DNA of 64,000 nucleotides from Dietzia lutea. Its GTDB lineage: Bacteria > Actinomycetota > Actinomycetes > Mycobacteriales > Mycobacteriaceae. Location: contig NZ_CP015449.1 in the NCBI RefSeq assembly GCF_003096075.1, positions 2,349,001 to 2,413,000 of the forward strand. The letters are read 5' to 3'. Position numbers and translations under genes: made by a program. Below are positions 34,594-43,972 of the stretch, one piece after another. The number at the start of each line of letters is the position of its first letter. The first letter of the stretch is position 1. Below the pieces are notes generated by a model that saw nothing but the letters and a program-made list of their open reading frames with translations, was not told the origin of the DNA and made no database searches.

Positions 34594-35099
34594 AGCTCGC
34601 GCAGCCGGTCGAGCAGCACCACGAGCGTGCCCTCCCTCAGCGCTTCGGCCATCCCACCGCCCTCGAAGCGCTCGGACCGGGCCACCCACGTGATGAGCGC
34701 CCGCGTCAGTTCCTCGTCCGCCGTCTCCGCCAGTCCGGCGAGGTCGGTCAGCCCGCCGTGTGACAGGCCCCGCCGCGCGAGCTCCTCGAGGTGCCCGCGC
34801 CGCGTGAGAACGCCCCCGTCGAACGCCTCCATCACCGCCCGGGCGTCGTCCTCGACACCCGGATAGCGCAGAAGCGACCGGTGCGCCGCCCACGCGCCGC
34901 CGGGCCGCCCGCCCTCGCGGAGCCCGCGCAGCCGCTCGACCGCGGGAAGCAACCGGCGGAGCGCCCCCCTGCGCTCCTCCCACCGCCCCCGGCCTCCATC
35001 GGTCACCGGATGGTGACTGTCGTCCTCACCCATCTCCCCGTCCCCCTTCGGCTCGTCCCCAATGGCTGTCCGGCGCACCGTAGCGGCCGGGTCCGACAC
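34581..35099 (-). CDS. DUF6508-like protein
   Basis: A 172-residue acidic, helical soluble protein. The C-terminal ADEELTRALITWVARSERFE and MAEALREGTLVVLLDRLREL resemble DUF6508 proteins, a family without known function. The start is GTG 35099; MGEDDSHH further in is an alternative. Its 3' end overlaps the convergent DUF1990 gene by 13 bp. Confidence 0.65.
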   Translation of the reverse strand: MSDPAATVRRTAIGDEPKGDGEMGEDDSHHPVTDGGRGRWEERRGALRRLLPAVERLRGLREGGRPGGAWAAHRSLLRYPGVEDDARAVMEAFDGGVLTRRGHLEELARRGLSHGGLTDLAGLAETADEELTRALITWVARSERFEGGGMAEALREGTLVVLLDRLRELYEL

Positions 35100-35431
35100 C
35101 CGCCGGTTACAACGCCTGCCTAAATAATCGGACGCTTAGCGACGCGCCGTTACCGGTCCGCGCCAGCGCCTCCAGATGTGAACGTCGACAACCACACTCG
35201 TTCGACGGCCGTGCCCGGGGGCCGCGACCGGGCCGGCCACCCGTGTCGGAGGAGCCGCACCGCCGACGCGCCGCGCGGCACGCCGCCGCCGCGCTTCGCG
35301 CCGCGTCTGACCTCGCCTTTCACGGGCCACACCTCGCACGGGGGTGACGTGGGTGGATTCGGTGCTCGGACGAGGGCGGACGTACCCTGGGTGACGACGA
35401 CGAGGGCCGTCGACTGCTGTGAGGAGTACGC
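35100..35431. other. 332-bp divergent gap before prfC
   Basis: No convincing gene; the two open frames here have poor composition for protein. TACCCT near 35390 is a plausible -10 for prfC, and GAGGAG lies before its GTG. Confidence 0.5.
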
Positions 35432-37102
35432 GTGACCGAGACCGCCGAGGACACCGGAACGGGCGGACACGCCTCGGGTGCGGACACCACCGGGGACGTC
35501 GCGTCCGAGGTCGCGCGCCGCAGGACGTTCGCCGTGATCGCCCATCCGGACGCCGGCAAGTCGACGCTCACGGAGGCGCTCGCGCTGCACGCCCGGGTGA
35601 TCACCGAGGCGGGCGCCGTGCACGGCAAGTCCGGCCGCCGCTCCACGGTCTCGGACTGGATGGAGATGGAGAAGGCCCGCGGCATCTCCGTCAGCTCCAC
35701 CGCACTGCAGTTCACGTACGCCCCCGAGGGGTCGGACGTCGACGAGCCGTACGTCATCAACCTGGTCGACACCCCGGGCCACGCCGACTTCTCCGAGGAC
35801 ACCTACCGCGTCCTCACCGCGGTCGACGCGGCGGTCATGCTCATCGACGCGGCCAAGGGCCTCGAGCCGCAGACGCTCAAGCTCTTTCAGGTGTGTAAGC
35901 ACAACGGCCTGCCGATCATCACGGTGATCAACAAGTGGGACCGCCCCGGCCGCGCGCCGCTCGAACTGCTCGACGAGATCACCGAGCAGATCGGCCTCGT
36001 CCCCACGCCCCTCTACATGCCGGTCGGCATCGCGGGCGACTACCGCGGCCTGCTGCGGCGCGGTGAGGACGGTGCGCCCGAGGAGTACGTCCACTTCACC
36101 CGCACCGCCGGCGGTTCGACCATCGCGCCCGAGGAGCACTACGACCCGGACACCGCCGCCGAGCGCGAGGGCGACGTGTGGGAAACCGCGGTCGAGGAGT
36201 CCGAGCTGCTGTCCGCGATGGGCCAGGACCACGATCAGGAGCTGTACCTCGCCGGCGAGACCAGCCCGGTGATCTTCGCCTCCGCGATGCTCAACTTCGG
36301 CGTGCACCAGATCCTCGACGCTCTGGTTGAACTGGCGCCGCCGCCGCGGAAGTGGCCCACCGTCTCCGGGGAGCCGCGGGAGACCACCGACCCGTTCTCG
36401 GCCATGGTGTTCAAGGTGCAGGCCGGCATGGACGCCGCGCACCGCGACCGCCTGGCCTTCATGCGCGTGGTCTCGGGCGAGTTCGAGCGCGGCATGGTGG
36501 TCCAGCACGCGCAGACGGGCAAGCCGTTCACCACGAAGTACGCGCTGACCGTCTTCGGCCGCGACCGCTCGACCGTCGAGAGCGCCTACCCCGGCGACGT
36601 GGTGGGCCTGGTCAACGCCACCGCCCTGGCGCCCGGCGACACCCTCTACACGGGCAAGAAGGTGCAGTTCCCGCCGATCCCGCAGTTCGCGCCGGAGCAC
36701 TTCGCGGTGGTGCGTGCGCAGTCGCTGGGCAAGTACAAGCAGTTCCGCAAGGCGATCGAGCAGCTCGCCGCCGAGGGCGTCGTGCAGATCCTGCGCAACG
36801 ACACGCGCGGCGACGCGAACCCGGTGATGGCGGCGGTCGGCCCGATGCAGTTCGAGGTGGTCACCGCCCGCATGAAGGCGGAGTTCAACGTCGAGGTGGT
36901 CGTGGACAACCTGCCCTACACGATCGCGCGCCGTACCGACGCCGCCTCCGCGGACGAGCTGGGCCGCCAGCGCGGTGTCGAGGTGTTCGAGCGTACCGAC
37001 GGCGAGCTGCTGGCCCTGTTCGGCGACAAGTGGCGGCTGCAGTACATCACCAAGGAGATGGAGCACCTCACCATCGAGCCGCTCGTCGCCGACACCAACT
37101 AG
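35432..37102 (+). CDS. prfC: Peptide chain release factor 3
   Basis: A 556-residue translational GTPase that recycles RF1 and RF2. GTPase motifs: G1 AHPDAGKST (about 38), switch I region EKARGISVSSTALQF, G3 DTPGHADFSED, G4 NKWDRPG. The RF3-specific C-terminal domain follows (QFEVVTARMKAEFNVEV). GTG 35432 follows GAGGAG. RF3 is not universal, so its presence is a lineage trait. Confidence 0.95.
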   Translation: MTETAEDTGTGGHASGADTTGDVASEVARRRTFAVIAHPDAGKSTLTEALALHARVITEAGAVHGKSGRRSTVSDWMEMEKARGISVSSTALQFTYAPEGSDVDEPYVINLVDTPGHADFSEDTYRVLTAVDAAVMLIDAAKGLEPQTLKLFQVCKHNGLPIITVINKWDRPGRAPLELLDEITEQIGLVPTPLYMPVGIAGDYRGLLRRGEDGAPEEYVHFTRTAGGSTIAPEEHYDPDTAAEREGDVWETAVEESELLSAMGQDHDQELYLAGETSPVIFASAMLNFGVHQILDALVELAPPPRKWPTVSGEPRETTDPFSAMVFKVQAGMDAAHRDRLAFMRVVSGEFERGMVVQHAQTGKPFTTKYALTVFGRDRSTVESAYPGDVVGLVNATALAPGDTLYTGKKVQFPPIPQFAPEHFAVVRAQSLGKYKQFRKAIEQLAAEGVVQILRNDTRGDANPVMAAVGPMQFEVVTARMKAEFNVEVVVDNLPYTIARRTDAASADELGRQRGVEVFERTDGELLALFGDKWRLQYITKEMEHLTIEPLVADTN

Positions 37103-37146
37103 CCCTCGCGGTTGGCGCACACGCGGGCCGCGGGCAAGCTGGACCC

Positions 37147-38091
37147 ATGCCTAGTGACTCCCGCGTCTCCCTCCGCGTCTTCGTCGAACCCCAGCAGGGC
37201 GCGACGTACGCCGACCAGCTCGCCGTCGCCCGCGCCGCCGAGGACCTCGGCTACGAGGCGTTCTTCCGCTCCGACCACTACCTCAAGATGGGCGACGTCA
37301 GCGGACTTCCCGGCCCCACCGACGCGTGGCTCACCCTCGCCGGCCTGGCCCGCGAGACCTCGAACATCCGGCTCGGCACGCTGCTGACCTCGGTGACGTT
37401 CCGACACCTCGGCCCGCTCGCGATCTCCCTCGCCCAGGTCGACGAGATGTCCGGCGGCCGACTCGACGTGGGCCTCGGCGCGGGCTGGTACGAGGACGAA
37501 CACACCGCCTACGGCATCCCGTTCCCGCCTCTCGGCGAACGGTTCGACCTGCTCGAGGACACCCTCGGCGCGCTCGAGCAGCTGTGGTCCGCACCCGCCG
37601 GCGAGGCGCTCACGGTCCGTGGCAAGCGGGTCGATCTCATCGACTCCCCCGGCCTGCCCAAGCCCGTGCAGTCGCCGCCGCCCGTGATCGTCGGCGGCCA
37701 CGGCAGGAAGCGCACCCCCGCGCTGGCCGCCCGGTTCGCCGACGAGTTCAACGTGCCGTTCGCCGACGTCGACACCGTCGCGACCCAGTACCAGCGCGTC
37801 GACGAGGCCTGCGCCGAACGCGGCCGGGCGCCCGAGGAGATCATCCGCTCCGCGGCACTCGTCCTGTGCTGCGGCCGCGATGAGGCCGACATCGCCCGCC
37901 GCGCCGACGCCATCGGCCGCGAGGTCGACGAACTGCGCACCAACGGAGCGGCCGGCACCCCGGCAGAGGTCGTCGAGAAGATCGGTCGCTACTCCGAGAT
38001 CGGCGCCCGCCGCATCTACCTGCAGGTGCTGGACATGTCCGACCTCGACCACCTCGACCTCGTCGCCTCGGAGGTCGCCCGCCAGCTCTGA
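37147..38091 (+). CDS. LLM-class (F420-dependent type) flavin oxidoreductase
   Basis: A 314-residue TIM-barrel luciferase-like monooxygenase. Features: EDLGYEAFFRSDHYL, GTLLTSVTFRHLGPLAISLAQVDEMSGGR, LGAGWYEDEHTAYGIPFPPLGERFDLLE, and the cofactor region PPVIVGGHGRKRTPALAARFADEFN. This pattern is typical of F420-dependent reductases in actinobacteria. The substrate is unknown. ATG 37147 is used; the open frame far upstream overlaps prfC and is spurious. Confidence 0.88.
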   Translation: MPSDSRVSLRVFVEPQQGATYADQLAVARAAEDLGYEAFFRSDHYLKMGDVSGLPGPTDAWLTLAGLARETSNIRLGTLLTSVTFRHLGPLAISLAQVDEMSGGRLDVGLGAGWYEDEHTAYGIPFPPLGERFDLLEDTLGALEQLWSAPAGEALTVRGKRVDLIDSPGLPKPVQSPPPVIVGGHGRKRTPALAARFADEFNVPFADVDTVATQYQRVDEACAERGRAPEEIIRSAALVLCCGRDEADIARRADAIGREVDELRTNGAAGTPAEVVEKIGRYSEIGARRIYLQVLDMSDLDHLDLVASEVARQL

Positions 38092-38158
38092 TCGGATGGC
38101 AGCCGCCCAGCGGACGAAAAGCCCTCGTCAGACCGGGCGGCAGGGCTAGTGTCGGGCC

Positions 38159-39868
38159 ATGACGGCGCAGTCAGACCTCTCTGCACGACCCGCCCATCCC
38201 GGCCGGCGAACGACGGGGGCGCCGGCGGTCCTCGTCGTCGTCCTCCTCGTCGTCGCCCTCGTCACCGCCCTCACCACCTCCCTCGGTGCAGGGATCGCCG
38301 GCGGCGGTCAGGCCCGCGCCGCCGCGCCGAACGGCGCCTCGCCCATCCGCGGCATGGTCGACGCCCACGCGCACCTCACCGCCTCCCATGCCTTCGGCGG
38401 CGGCCTGCGGTGCGGCGAGCCGTTCGCGCCGGGCGGCATCGCCGAGGCCCTGGCCGACTGCCCGACGCACTCCGGCACCGGCCACTTCGCCCTGCTCGAA
38501 TCGGTGCTCGGCGGCACCGACCTGCCCGGCGGCGGCCAGGGGTTCCCGACGTTCGCGCAGTGGCCGTCGCACGACTCGCAGCTCCACGAGCAGGCCCACT
38601 ACAGCGGCATAGAACGGGCGTGGCGCGGCGGACTGCGCGTGCTCAACAACCACCTCGTCGCCAACCGTGTGCTGTGCGAGGCGCTCGTCGGGCTCGGCGT
38701 CCCCGCCCGTACCTCGTGCGACGAGATGGAGCAGCTGCGCGGCCAGGTCGACTACCTGGGCCGCATGGAGGCGCACATCGACGCCGAGCACGGCGGACCC
38801 GGGCGGGGATGGTTCCGGATCGCGCGCTCCCCCGAGGACGTCCGGGCGATCGCCGCCGAGGGCAAGCTCGCCGTGACACTTGGCGTGGAGGCCTCCGAGC
38901 CGTTCGGGTGCCGAATCGTGGACGACGTGCCGATGTGCACGCCCGAGGACATCGACCGCGGCCTCGACGAGTTCGCCTCGTGGGGCGTGTCCACGGTGTT
39001 CCCCGTGCACAAGTTCGACAACGCCCTCGGCGGCGCACGGATGGACGAGGAGCTCGCCGGGCTCGCGGTGAACATCGGCAACAAGCTCGGCACCCAACGG
39101 TTCTGGGAGACCGAGCCGTGCGCCGGCCCCGACGCCGACCATGCCCAGCCACTCGCCAGCACGCCGGTCGCCGATGGACTCGCCGCGGCGTCCTCCGGCG
39201 CGCCCGCCGGCGCGGCCCTGCCCGTCTACCCCGAACAACCGCTGTGTAACGTGCGCGGGCTGACGCCGCTGGGCGAGCACGCGATACGCGGGATGATGGC
39301 GCGCGGCATGATCATCGACATCGACCACATGGGCGTCAAGACCGCCCACCGCGCGCTCGACATGGCCGCCGAGGCCGGACACACCGGCTTGGTCGTGGAC
39401 CACGCCTGGGCCACCCAGGGCAACACCCGCCGGGTGCACGAGCAGGGCGGGTTCGTCGCCGCGTTCGCCTGGCCCGCGGACGCCACCGAGAACTTCGAGG
39501 TCGGCTTCCTCGAGCAGTGGCGCACCAACACGGCCGGCGCGATCCGGCCCTTCGACGGGTACGGCTGGGGCTCTGACGTCAACGGCCTGGCGCCGCTGGC
39601 CGAGCCCCGACCCAGCGCGGCCACCGACCCGCTCGTCTACCCGTTCACCGCGCCCAGCGGCGAGGTGATGGATCGCTGGCGGTTCGGCGACCGCGTCTAC
39701 GACCTCAACGTCGACGGCGTCGCCCAGTACGGGCTCTACGCCGACTGGGCCGCGGACGTGCTCCACCGCGCCGGGCCCGACCGCGCCGAACTGGAGCGCC
39801 AGCTCATGGGCGGCGCCGAGGCGTGGACGGCCAACTGGGAGCGGGCGCGCCTCAGTAGCAGCCGGTGA
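38159..39868 (+). CDS. Exported metal-dependent hydrolase, peptidase M19/amidohydrolase-like
   Basis: A 569-residue protein with an N-terminal signal or anchor (VLVVVLLVVALVTALTTSLG). The metal-dependent hydrolase core has MVDAHAHLTASHAF, MIIDIDHMGVKTAHRALDMA and VVDHAWATQGNTRR, resembling the His and Asp ligands of M19 dipeptidases. A large family-specific C-terminal part includes YGWGSDVNGLAPLAE. It acts outside the cell or in the envelope; the substrate is unknown. Confidence 0.75.
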   Translation: MTAQSDLSARPAHPGRRTTGAPAVLVVVLLVVALVTALTTSLGAGIAGGGQARAAAPNGASPIRGMVDAHAHLTASHAFGGGLRCGEPFAPGGIAEALADCPTHSGTGHFALLESVLGGTDLPGGGQGFPTFAQWPSHDSQLHEQAHYSGIERAWRGGLRVLNNHLVANRVLCEALVGLGVPARTSCDEMEQLRGQVDYLGRMEAHIDAEHGGPGRGWFRIARSPEDVRAIAAEGKLAVTLGVEASEPFGCRIVDDVPMCTPEDIDRGLDEFASWGVSTVFPVHKFDNALGGARMDEELAGLAVNIGNKLGTQRFWETEPCAGPDADHAQPLASTPVADGLAAASSGAPAGAALPVYPEQPLCNVRGLTPLGEHAIRGMMARGMIIDIDHMGVKTAHRALDMAAEAGHTGLVVDHAWATQGNTRRVHEQGGFVAAFAWPADATENFEVGFLEQWRTNTAGAIRPFDGYGWGSDVNGLAPLAEPRPSAATDPLVYPFTAPSGEVMDRWRFGDRVYDLNVDGVAQYGLYADWAADVLHRAGPDRAELERQLMGGAEAWTANWERARLSSSR

Positions 39869-39935
39869 CCACCGCCCCGCGCCCATGACCGCGCGCCCGC
39901 ACGATCCGCCGCCGTCACAGGGCTAATCTGAGAGG

Positions 39936-41669
39936 GTGCTCACGGATTCGGTTCCGCCCCGCCCGCGCCGAGGCGCCCCCTCACGTCGGGTCCCGCGCGC
40001 CTCTCGCCGGGTCCCACTCCCCTCGCGGCGCCCGCTGATGATCGCGGCCCTCGGCGCCGCCCTGACGCTGTCCGCCTCCGCGTGCGGAACCCCCCTTCCG
40101 GACCCCGTGCCCGGCCAGAGCCCGGCGGCGTACTCCGGGCTCGAGGTCTCCGAAGACCGCATCGAGTACGCGATCGGCAAGGTCACCGACATCGTCGAGG
40201 AGGAGCTCGAGGCCTCGGGCGTTCCGGGCGCCGCGGTGGCGGTGGTGCGGGGCGGTGAGGTCGCGTTGGCCGAGGGTTTCGGCGTGCGCAGCACCGAGAC
40301 CGGGGAGGAGGTCGACGGACGGACCGTGTTCCCGCTGGCCTCGATCTCCAAGTCGGTCAGCGCGACGGTCGTGGCCGCCGAGAGCGCGGCGGGCGCGGTC
40401 GACTGGGACACCCCCGTCCGCGAGCACCTGCCGTGGTTCGCGCTCTCCGACCCCCGGGTGACGGAGGAGGTCACCGTGGGCGACATGTTCGCGCACCGCT
40501 CGGGGCTACCCGAGCACGCGGGCGACGACCTCGAGGACCTCGGCTACGAGCGGCCCGCGATCCTGCACGGCCTGCGCCACCTGCCCCTGGAGCCGTTCCG
40601 GACGTCGTACGCGTACACCAACTTCGGGCTCACCGCGGGGGCCGAGTCCGTCGCCGCGGCGGCGGGCACGCCGTGGGCCGAGCTGGGCCGCGAGCGCCTC
40701 TTCGACCCCCTCGGCATGTCGGACACCTCGTTCTCGTACGAGGAGCTGCTCGACCGCGGCAACCGCGCGGTGGGTCATGTGCGCGCGCAGGCCGCCGAGT
40801 CGGGCGAGTCGTCCGGCGAGTGGATCCCGGCGGACCCCGCGCGTGATCCCGACGCCCAGGCCCCGGCGGGGGGCCTGAGCTCGTCGGTGACGGACATGGC
40901 GCGGTGGATGTCCATGGTCCTTGACGACGGCAAGGGCCCCGGTGGCGCGCAGGTGGTCCCCTCCGAGGCACTCCGGCAGGCCCTGACCCCGCAGTCCGTG
41001 TCGGCGCCCCCGCAGGACGCGGCGGACCGCACCGGGAGCTATGGCTACGGCTTCAACATCGGCACGAGTTCCTCGGGCCGCGTCCAGTGGAGCCATTCGG
41101 GGGCGTTCGCGCTCGGCGCGGGGACCGCGATGCTCATGATGCCGTCCCTGGACCTGGGCATCATCACCCTGACCAACGCGGCGCCGACGGGGGTGGCGGA
41201 GACGATCAACGCCCGGTTCGCCGACTACGCGCAGTACGGGGACCCGGCGCTGGAGTGGCGCGAGTTGTACACCGAGCAGTTCGGCCCGCTGCTGGACCCG
41301 GTGGGCGACCTGGTCTCCACGCGCCAGCCGTCCGCGCCGGCGCCGCCCCGGCCCGCCGAGGAACTGCTGGGCCTCTACCGCAACGACTACTTCGGGGAGA
41401 TCGAGGTCCGGCCCACGGTGGCCGACGAGTCCTCGGGCGCGCAGTCCTCGGGCGCCGAGCTCGCGCTGGAAGTGGGCCCGGGGCCGCTGGTCTGGCCGCT
41501 CGAGCACTGGGACGGAGACACGTTCGCCGTGAACCCGGTGGGCGAGAACTGGCCGCGCGGGTCACGGGGCAGCGTGACCTTCGAGGGCGACACCGTCACA
41601 GTGGAGCTGCTCGACGCCAACGGGTTGGGCACCTTCACACGCGCCGACGCCGACGAACCCGCCGACTAG
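39936..41669 (+). CDS. Serine hydrolase lipoprotein (class C beta-lactamase/DD-peptidase fold)
   Basis: A 577-residue lipoprotein: basic N-terminus, hydrophobic LMIAALGAALTLSASAC, lipobox SASAC. The penicillin-binding-like fold carries the S-x-x-K motif in LASISKSVSATVVA (about 147), Y-x-N in SYAYTNFGLTAG, and a late HSG in WSHSGAFALGAG. A C-terminal beta domain (about 470-577) follows. Likely an esterase, a D-aminopeptidase or a beta-lactamase-like hydrolase. GTG start at 39936. Convergent with the AI-2E gene, overlapping by four bases. Confidence 0.85.
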   Translation: MLTDSVPPRPRRGAPSRRVPRASRRVPLPSRRPLMIAALGAALTLSASACGTPLPDPVPGQSPAAYSGLEVSEDRIEYAIGKVTDIVEEELEASGVPGAAVAVVRGGEVALAEGFGVRSTETGEEVDGRTVFPLASISKSVSATVVAAESAAGAVDWDTPVREHLPWFALSDPRVTEEVTVGDMFAHRSGLPEHAGDDLEDLGYERPAILHGLRHLPLEPFRTSYAYTNFGLTAGAESVAAAAGTPWAELGRERLFDPLGMSDTSFSYEELLDRGNRAVGHVRAQAAESGESSGEWIPADPARDPDAQAPAGGLSSSVTDMARWMSMVLDDGKGPGGAQVVPSEALRQALTPQSVSAPPQDAADRTGSYGYGFNIGTSSSGRVQWSHSGAFALGAGTAMLMMPSLDLGIITLTNAAPTGVAETINARFADYAQYGDPALEWRELYTEQFGPLLDPVGDLVSTRQPSAPAPPRPAEELLGLYRNDYFGEIEVRPTVADESSGAQSSGAELALEVGPGPLVWPLEHWDGDTFAVNPVGENWPRGSRGSVTFEGDTVTVELLDANGLGTFTRADADEPAD

Positions 41670-42790
41670 CGAGCCGACGCCCGCCGAGCGCGGCGCTTCC
41701 CCCGCCGGCCGTCCGCGTCGGGCGTCGTGAGGAACGTCGAGAACCACCCCATCCGCGGGTCGGCGTCCACGAGGAACGCCTTGACCATCAGCGTGAGCGG
41801 GACCGCGAGGATCGCACCGAGCGGCCCCGCGACCGCCGACCAGAACACCAGCGACAGGAACGTCACGGTGGGCGTGAGCCCGACGGCGTCGCCGGTGAAC
41901 TTGGGCTGGATGAAGCTCTGCATGACGAGGTTGATGGCGCTGTAGATCACCACCACCCAGATGGCATCGCCCGGTCCGCCGGTGAGCAGCGCGAACAGCG
42001 CCGGCGGCACGAGGCCCAACACGAAGCCGATGTTGGGGATGTAGTTGGTGACGAACGCGAGCACGCCCCACACCAGCGCGAGCGGCACTCCGAGGATCCA
42101 CAGGGCGACCACGTCCATCACCGCGACGATGAGCCCGAAGACGGTCGAGACGATCCAGTACGACTTCACCCCGTCGGTGAACGAGCCCAGGGCGTCGGCC
42201 AACCGGGGCCGCTGGCGGGCGATCGCCGGCCGGCGGCGGAAGATGCCGGGGATATCGAACACGAGGAAGGTCAGCGCGATGATCAGCACGGTGAGCTGAC
42301 CGCCGGCCGCGGACAGTTGGCCGGCGACGTTCTGGACCGTGCCGATGATGGTTCCCGGGTCCAGGACGCCCTGCAGGCTCGACGCGACCTGGTCCTGGCT
42401 CACCCCGAGCCCGCCGAGGAGCTCGAGGCTCTGCTCGTAGAGGTCGACGAACTTGTCCTGGTACTGCGGAATCTCCTCCGCGGCGACCCACAACGCCCAC
42501 ACGAGCGAGCCGATCAGGGCGAGGAGCACGACGTACAGGACGAGCAGGACGATGATCATCCCGCCCCAGCGCGGCACGCCCGACCTTTCGAGGAGGCGCT
42601 GCAGGGGCTGCGCCGCGATCACCAGGTTCAGTGCCAGGAAGGCCGGCATGAGGATGCTCGAGTGCTCCGAGATCCCCCAGAGGACCACGACCGCGGCGGC
42701 GAGCGACACGACGGTCACGCCCGCGATGCCCCAGCCCTTCGGCTCCTCGTGAGGTGTGGACGTCGCGGGGCCGTCACCGGTCGTGGTCAT
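41666..42790 (-). CDS. AI-2E family transporter (TqsA/PerM-like permease)
   Basis: A 374-residue membrane protein with about eight helices and the family's central soluble loop (VAAEEIPQYQDKFVDLYEQ to about residue 160). Family motifs include YWIVSTVFGLIVAVMDVVAL, VTNYIPNIGFVLGLVPPAL, and the C-terminal GPLGAILAVPLTLMVKAFL. Members export autoinducer-2 or act as Na+/H+ antiporters. The exact solute is unknown. A basic tail RRGKRRARRASAR ends the protein. Confidence 0.88.
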   Translation of the reverse strand: MTTTGDGPATSTPHEEPKGWGIAGVTVVSLAAAVVVLWGISEHSSILMPAFLALNLVIAAQPLQRLLERSGVPRWGGMIIVLLVLYVVLLALIGSLVWALWVAAEEIPQYQDKFVDLYEQSLELLGGLGVSQDQVASSLQGVLDPGTIIGTVQNVAGQLSAAGGQLTVLIIALTFLVFDIPGIFRRRPAIARQRPRLADALGSFTDGVKSYWIVSTVFGLIVAVMDVVALWILGVPLALVWGVLAFVTNYIPNIGFVLGLVPPALFALLTGGPGDAIWVVVIYSAINLVMQSFIQPKFTGDAVGLTPTVTFLSLVFWSAVAGPLGAILAVPLTLMVKAFLVDADPRMGWFSTFLTTPDADGRRGKRRARRASAR

Positions 42791-42844
42791 GGTCCTCCTC
42801 GTGGGCGGCGCCCAGCGCGCCGGACGCCGCCCAGAGTAACCCGG

Positions 42845-43888
42845 TCAGCTCCCGGCCAACGCCGCGCCGATCCCGTCGATGTCCACCGCGTCGAGATCCG
42901 CGGGATCCCAGGTGGGGTTGCGGTCCTTGTCGATCACCACGGCGCGCACACCCTCGACGAAGTCCGGGCGGGCGGTGATCCACGCGCCCAGCGCCAGCTC
43001 ATTGTCCAGGCACTCCCGCAGGTCCGCGGCCTCGGCGCCCGCACGCAGCAGCTCGATGGTCGCGACGATCGACGTGGGGCAGTGCGAGCGCAGCATGCCG
43101 AGCGTCTCGGTGGCCCACTCGTCCTGCTCACCGGACTCCAGGGCCGCGATCATCTCCTGCGCGGTCCCGCGGGAGAAGACGTCCTCGATCCGCTCGATCC
43201 GCGCCTCGACAGCCGACTCCCCCGCTGCATGGCGCTCGAGACCGAACCTCCTCAGTGCCTCCGGCAGGCCGTTCGCACCGATGGCGTCGACGAAGGCGTT
43301 GCGCTCGTCGTCGTCGATCAGGTCCGTCGCCAGACCGGTGTAGAGGGCGTCGGCGGAGTTCATCCGCACGCCCGTCGTGCCCAGGTAGATCGCCACCGCC
43401 AGGCCGCGCGCGCCGCCGCCGCACAGGCGCGGCAGGAAGTGGCTCGCGCCGACGTCGGGGATGAAGCCGATCGCGGTCTCCGGCATGGCCATCATGACCT
43501 TCTTGGTGACCACGCGGTGCGAGCCGTTGATCGAGATGCCCAGGCCGCCGCCCATCGCCACGCCGTGGATGACGGCCACCGTCGGCACGCGGTGCGTGTG
43601 GTACGCCAGATCCATCGCGTACTCCTCCGAGAAGAACTCCCGGTTAGTCGCGTGATCCCCCGACGCCGCCGCATCCCGCAGCGCACGGATGTCACCGCCC
43701 GCGCAGAACGCCTTCTCGGACGTGCTGGTGGTGACCACGGCCTCCACCCCCGGATCCTGTGCGGCCTCGTCGAGTGCTGTGTGCAGCGCCCTACACATGG
43801 GGAGATCCAGCGAGTTCAGGGCCTTGGGGCGGTCCAGGACGATGTGCTGCATCCGGCCTTCGCGCCGGGAGATGACGTATTCGCTCAT
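42845..43888 (-). CDS. Enoyl-CoA hydratase/isomerase family, 3-hydroxyisobutyryl-CoA hydrolase-like
   Basis: A 347-residue crotonase-fold protein. Oxyanion-hole segments are AFCAGGDIRALRDAA and HGVAMGGGLGISING. The catalytic region is MPETAIGFIPDVGASHFLPRL. Its length and the C-terminal ALGAWITARPDFVEGVRAV, then IDKDRNPTWDP, match 3-hydroxyisobutyryl-CoA hydrolase rather than a hydratase, suggesting a step of valine breakdown. No other valine genes are adjacent. Confidence 0.88.
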   Translation of the reverse strand: MSEYVISRREGRMQHIVLDRPKALNSLDLPMCRALHTALDEAAQDPGVEAVVTTSTSEKAFCAGGDIRALRDAAASGDHATNREFFSEEYAMDLAYHTHRVPTVAVIHGVAMGGGLGISINGSHRVVTKKVMMAMPETAIGFIPDVGASHFLPRLCGGGARGLAVAIYLGTTGVRMNSADALYTGLATDLIDDDERNAFVDAIGANGLPEALRRFGLERHAAGESAVEARIERIEDVFSRGTAQEMIAALESGEQDEWATETLGMLRSHCPTSIVATIELLRAGAEAADLRECLDNELALGAWITARPDFVEGVRAVVIDKDRNPTWDPADLDAVDIDGIGAALAGS

Positions 43889-43972
43889 GGCCCCAGTGTG
43901 TCAGGCCGCGCGCCGGCCGGCCCGGAGATACTAGGAACTCCTACCTCAGCGCCCCCGCACGCCGCGGCGGCC

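Noticed and set aside
35136-35435. Short frames on both strands before prfC
   Set aside because: Arg/Pro-rich shadows of GC-rich non-coding DNA, without ribosome sites or domains.
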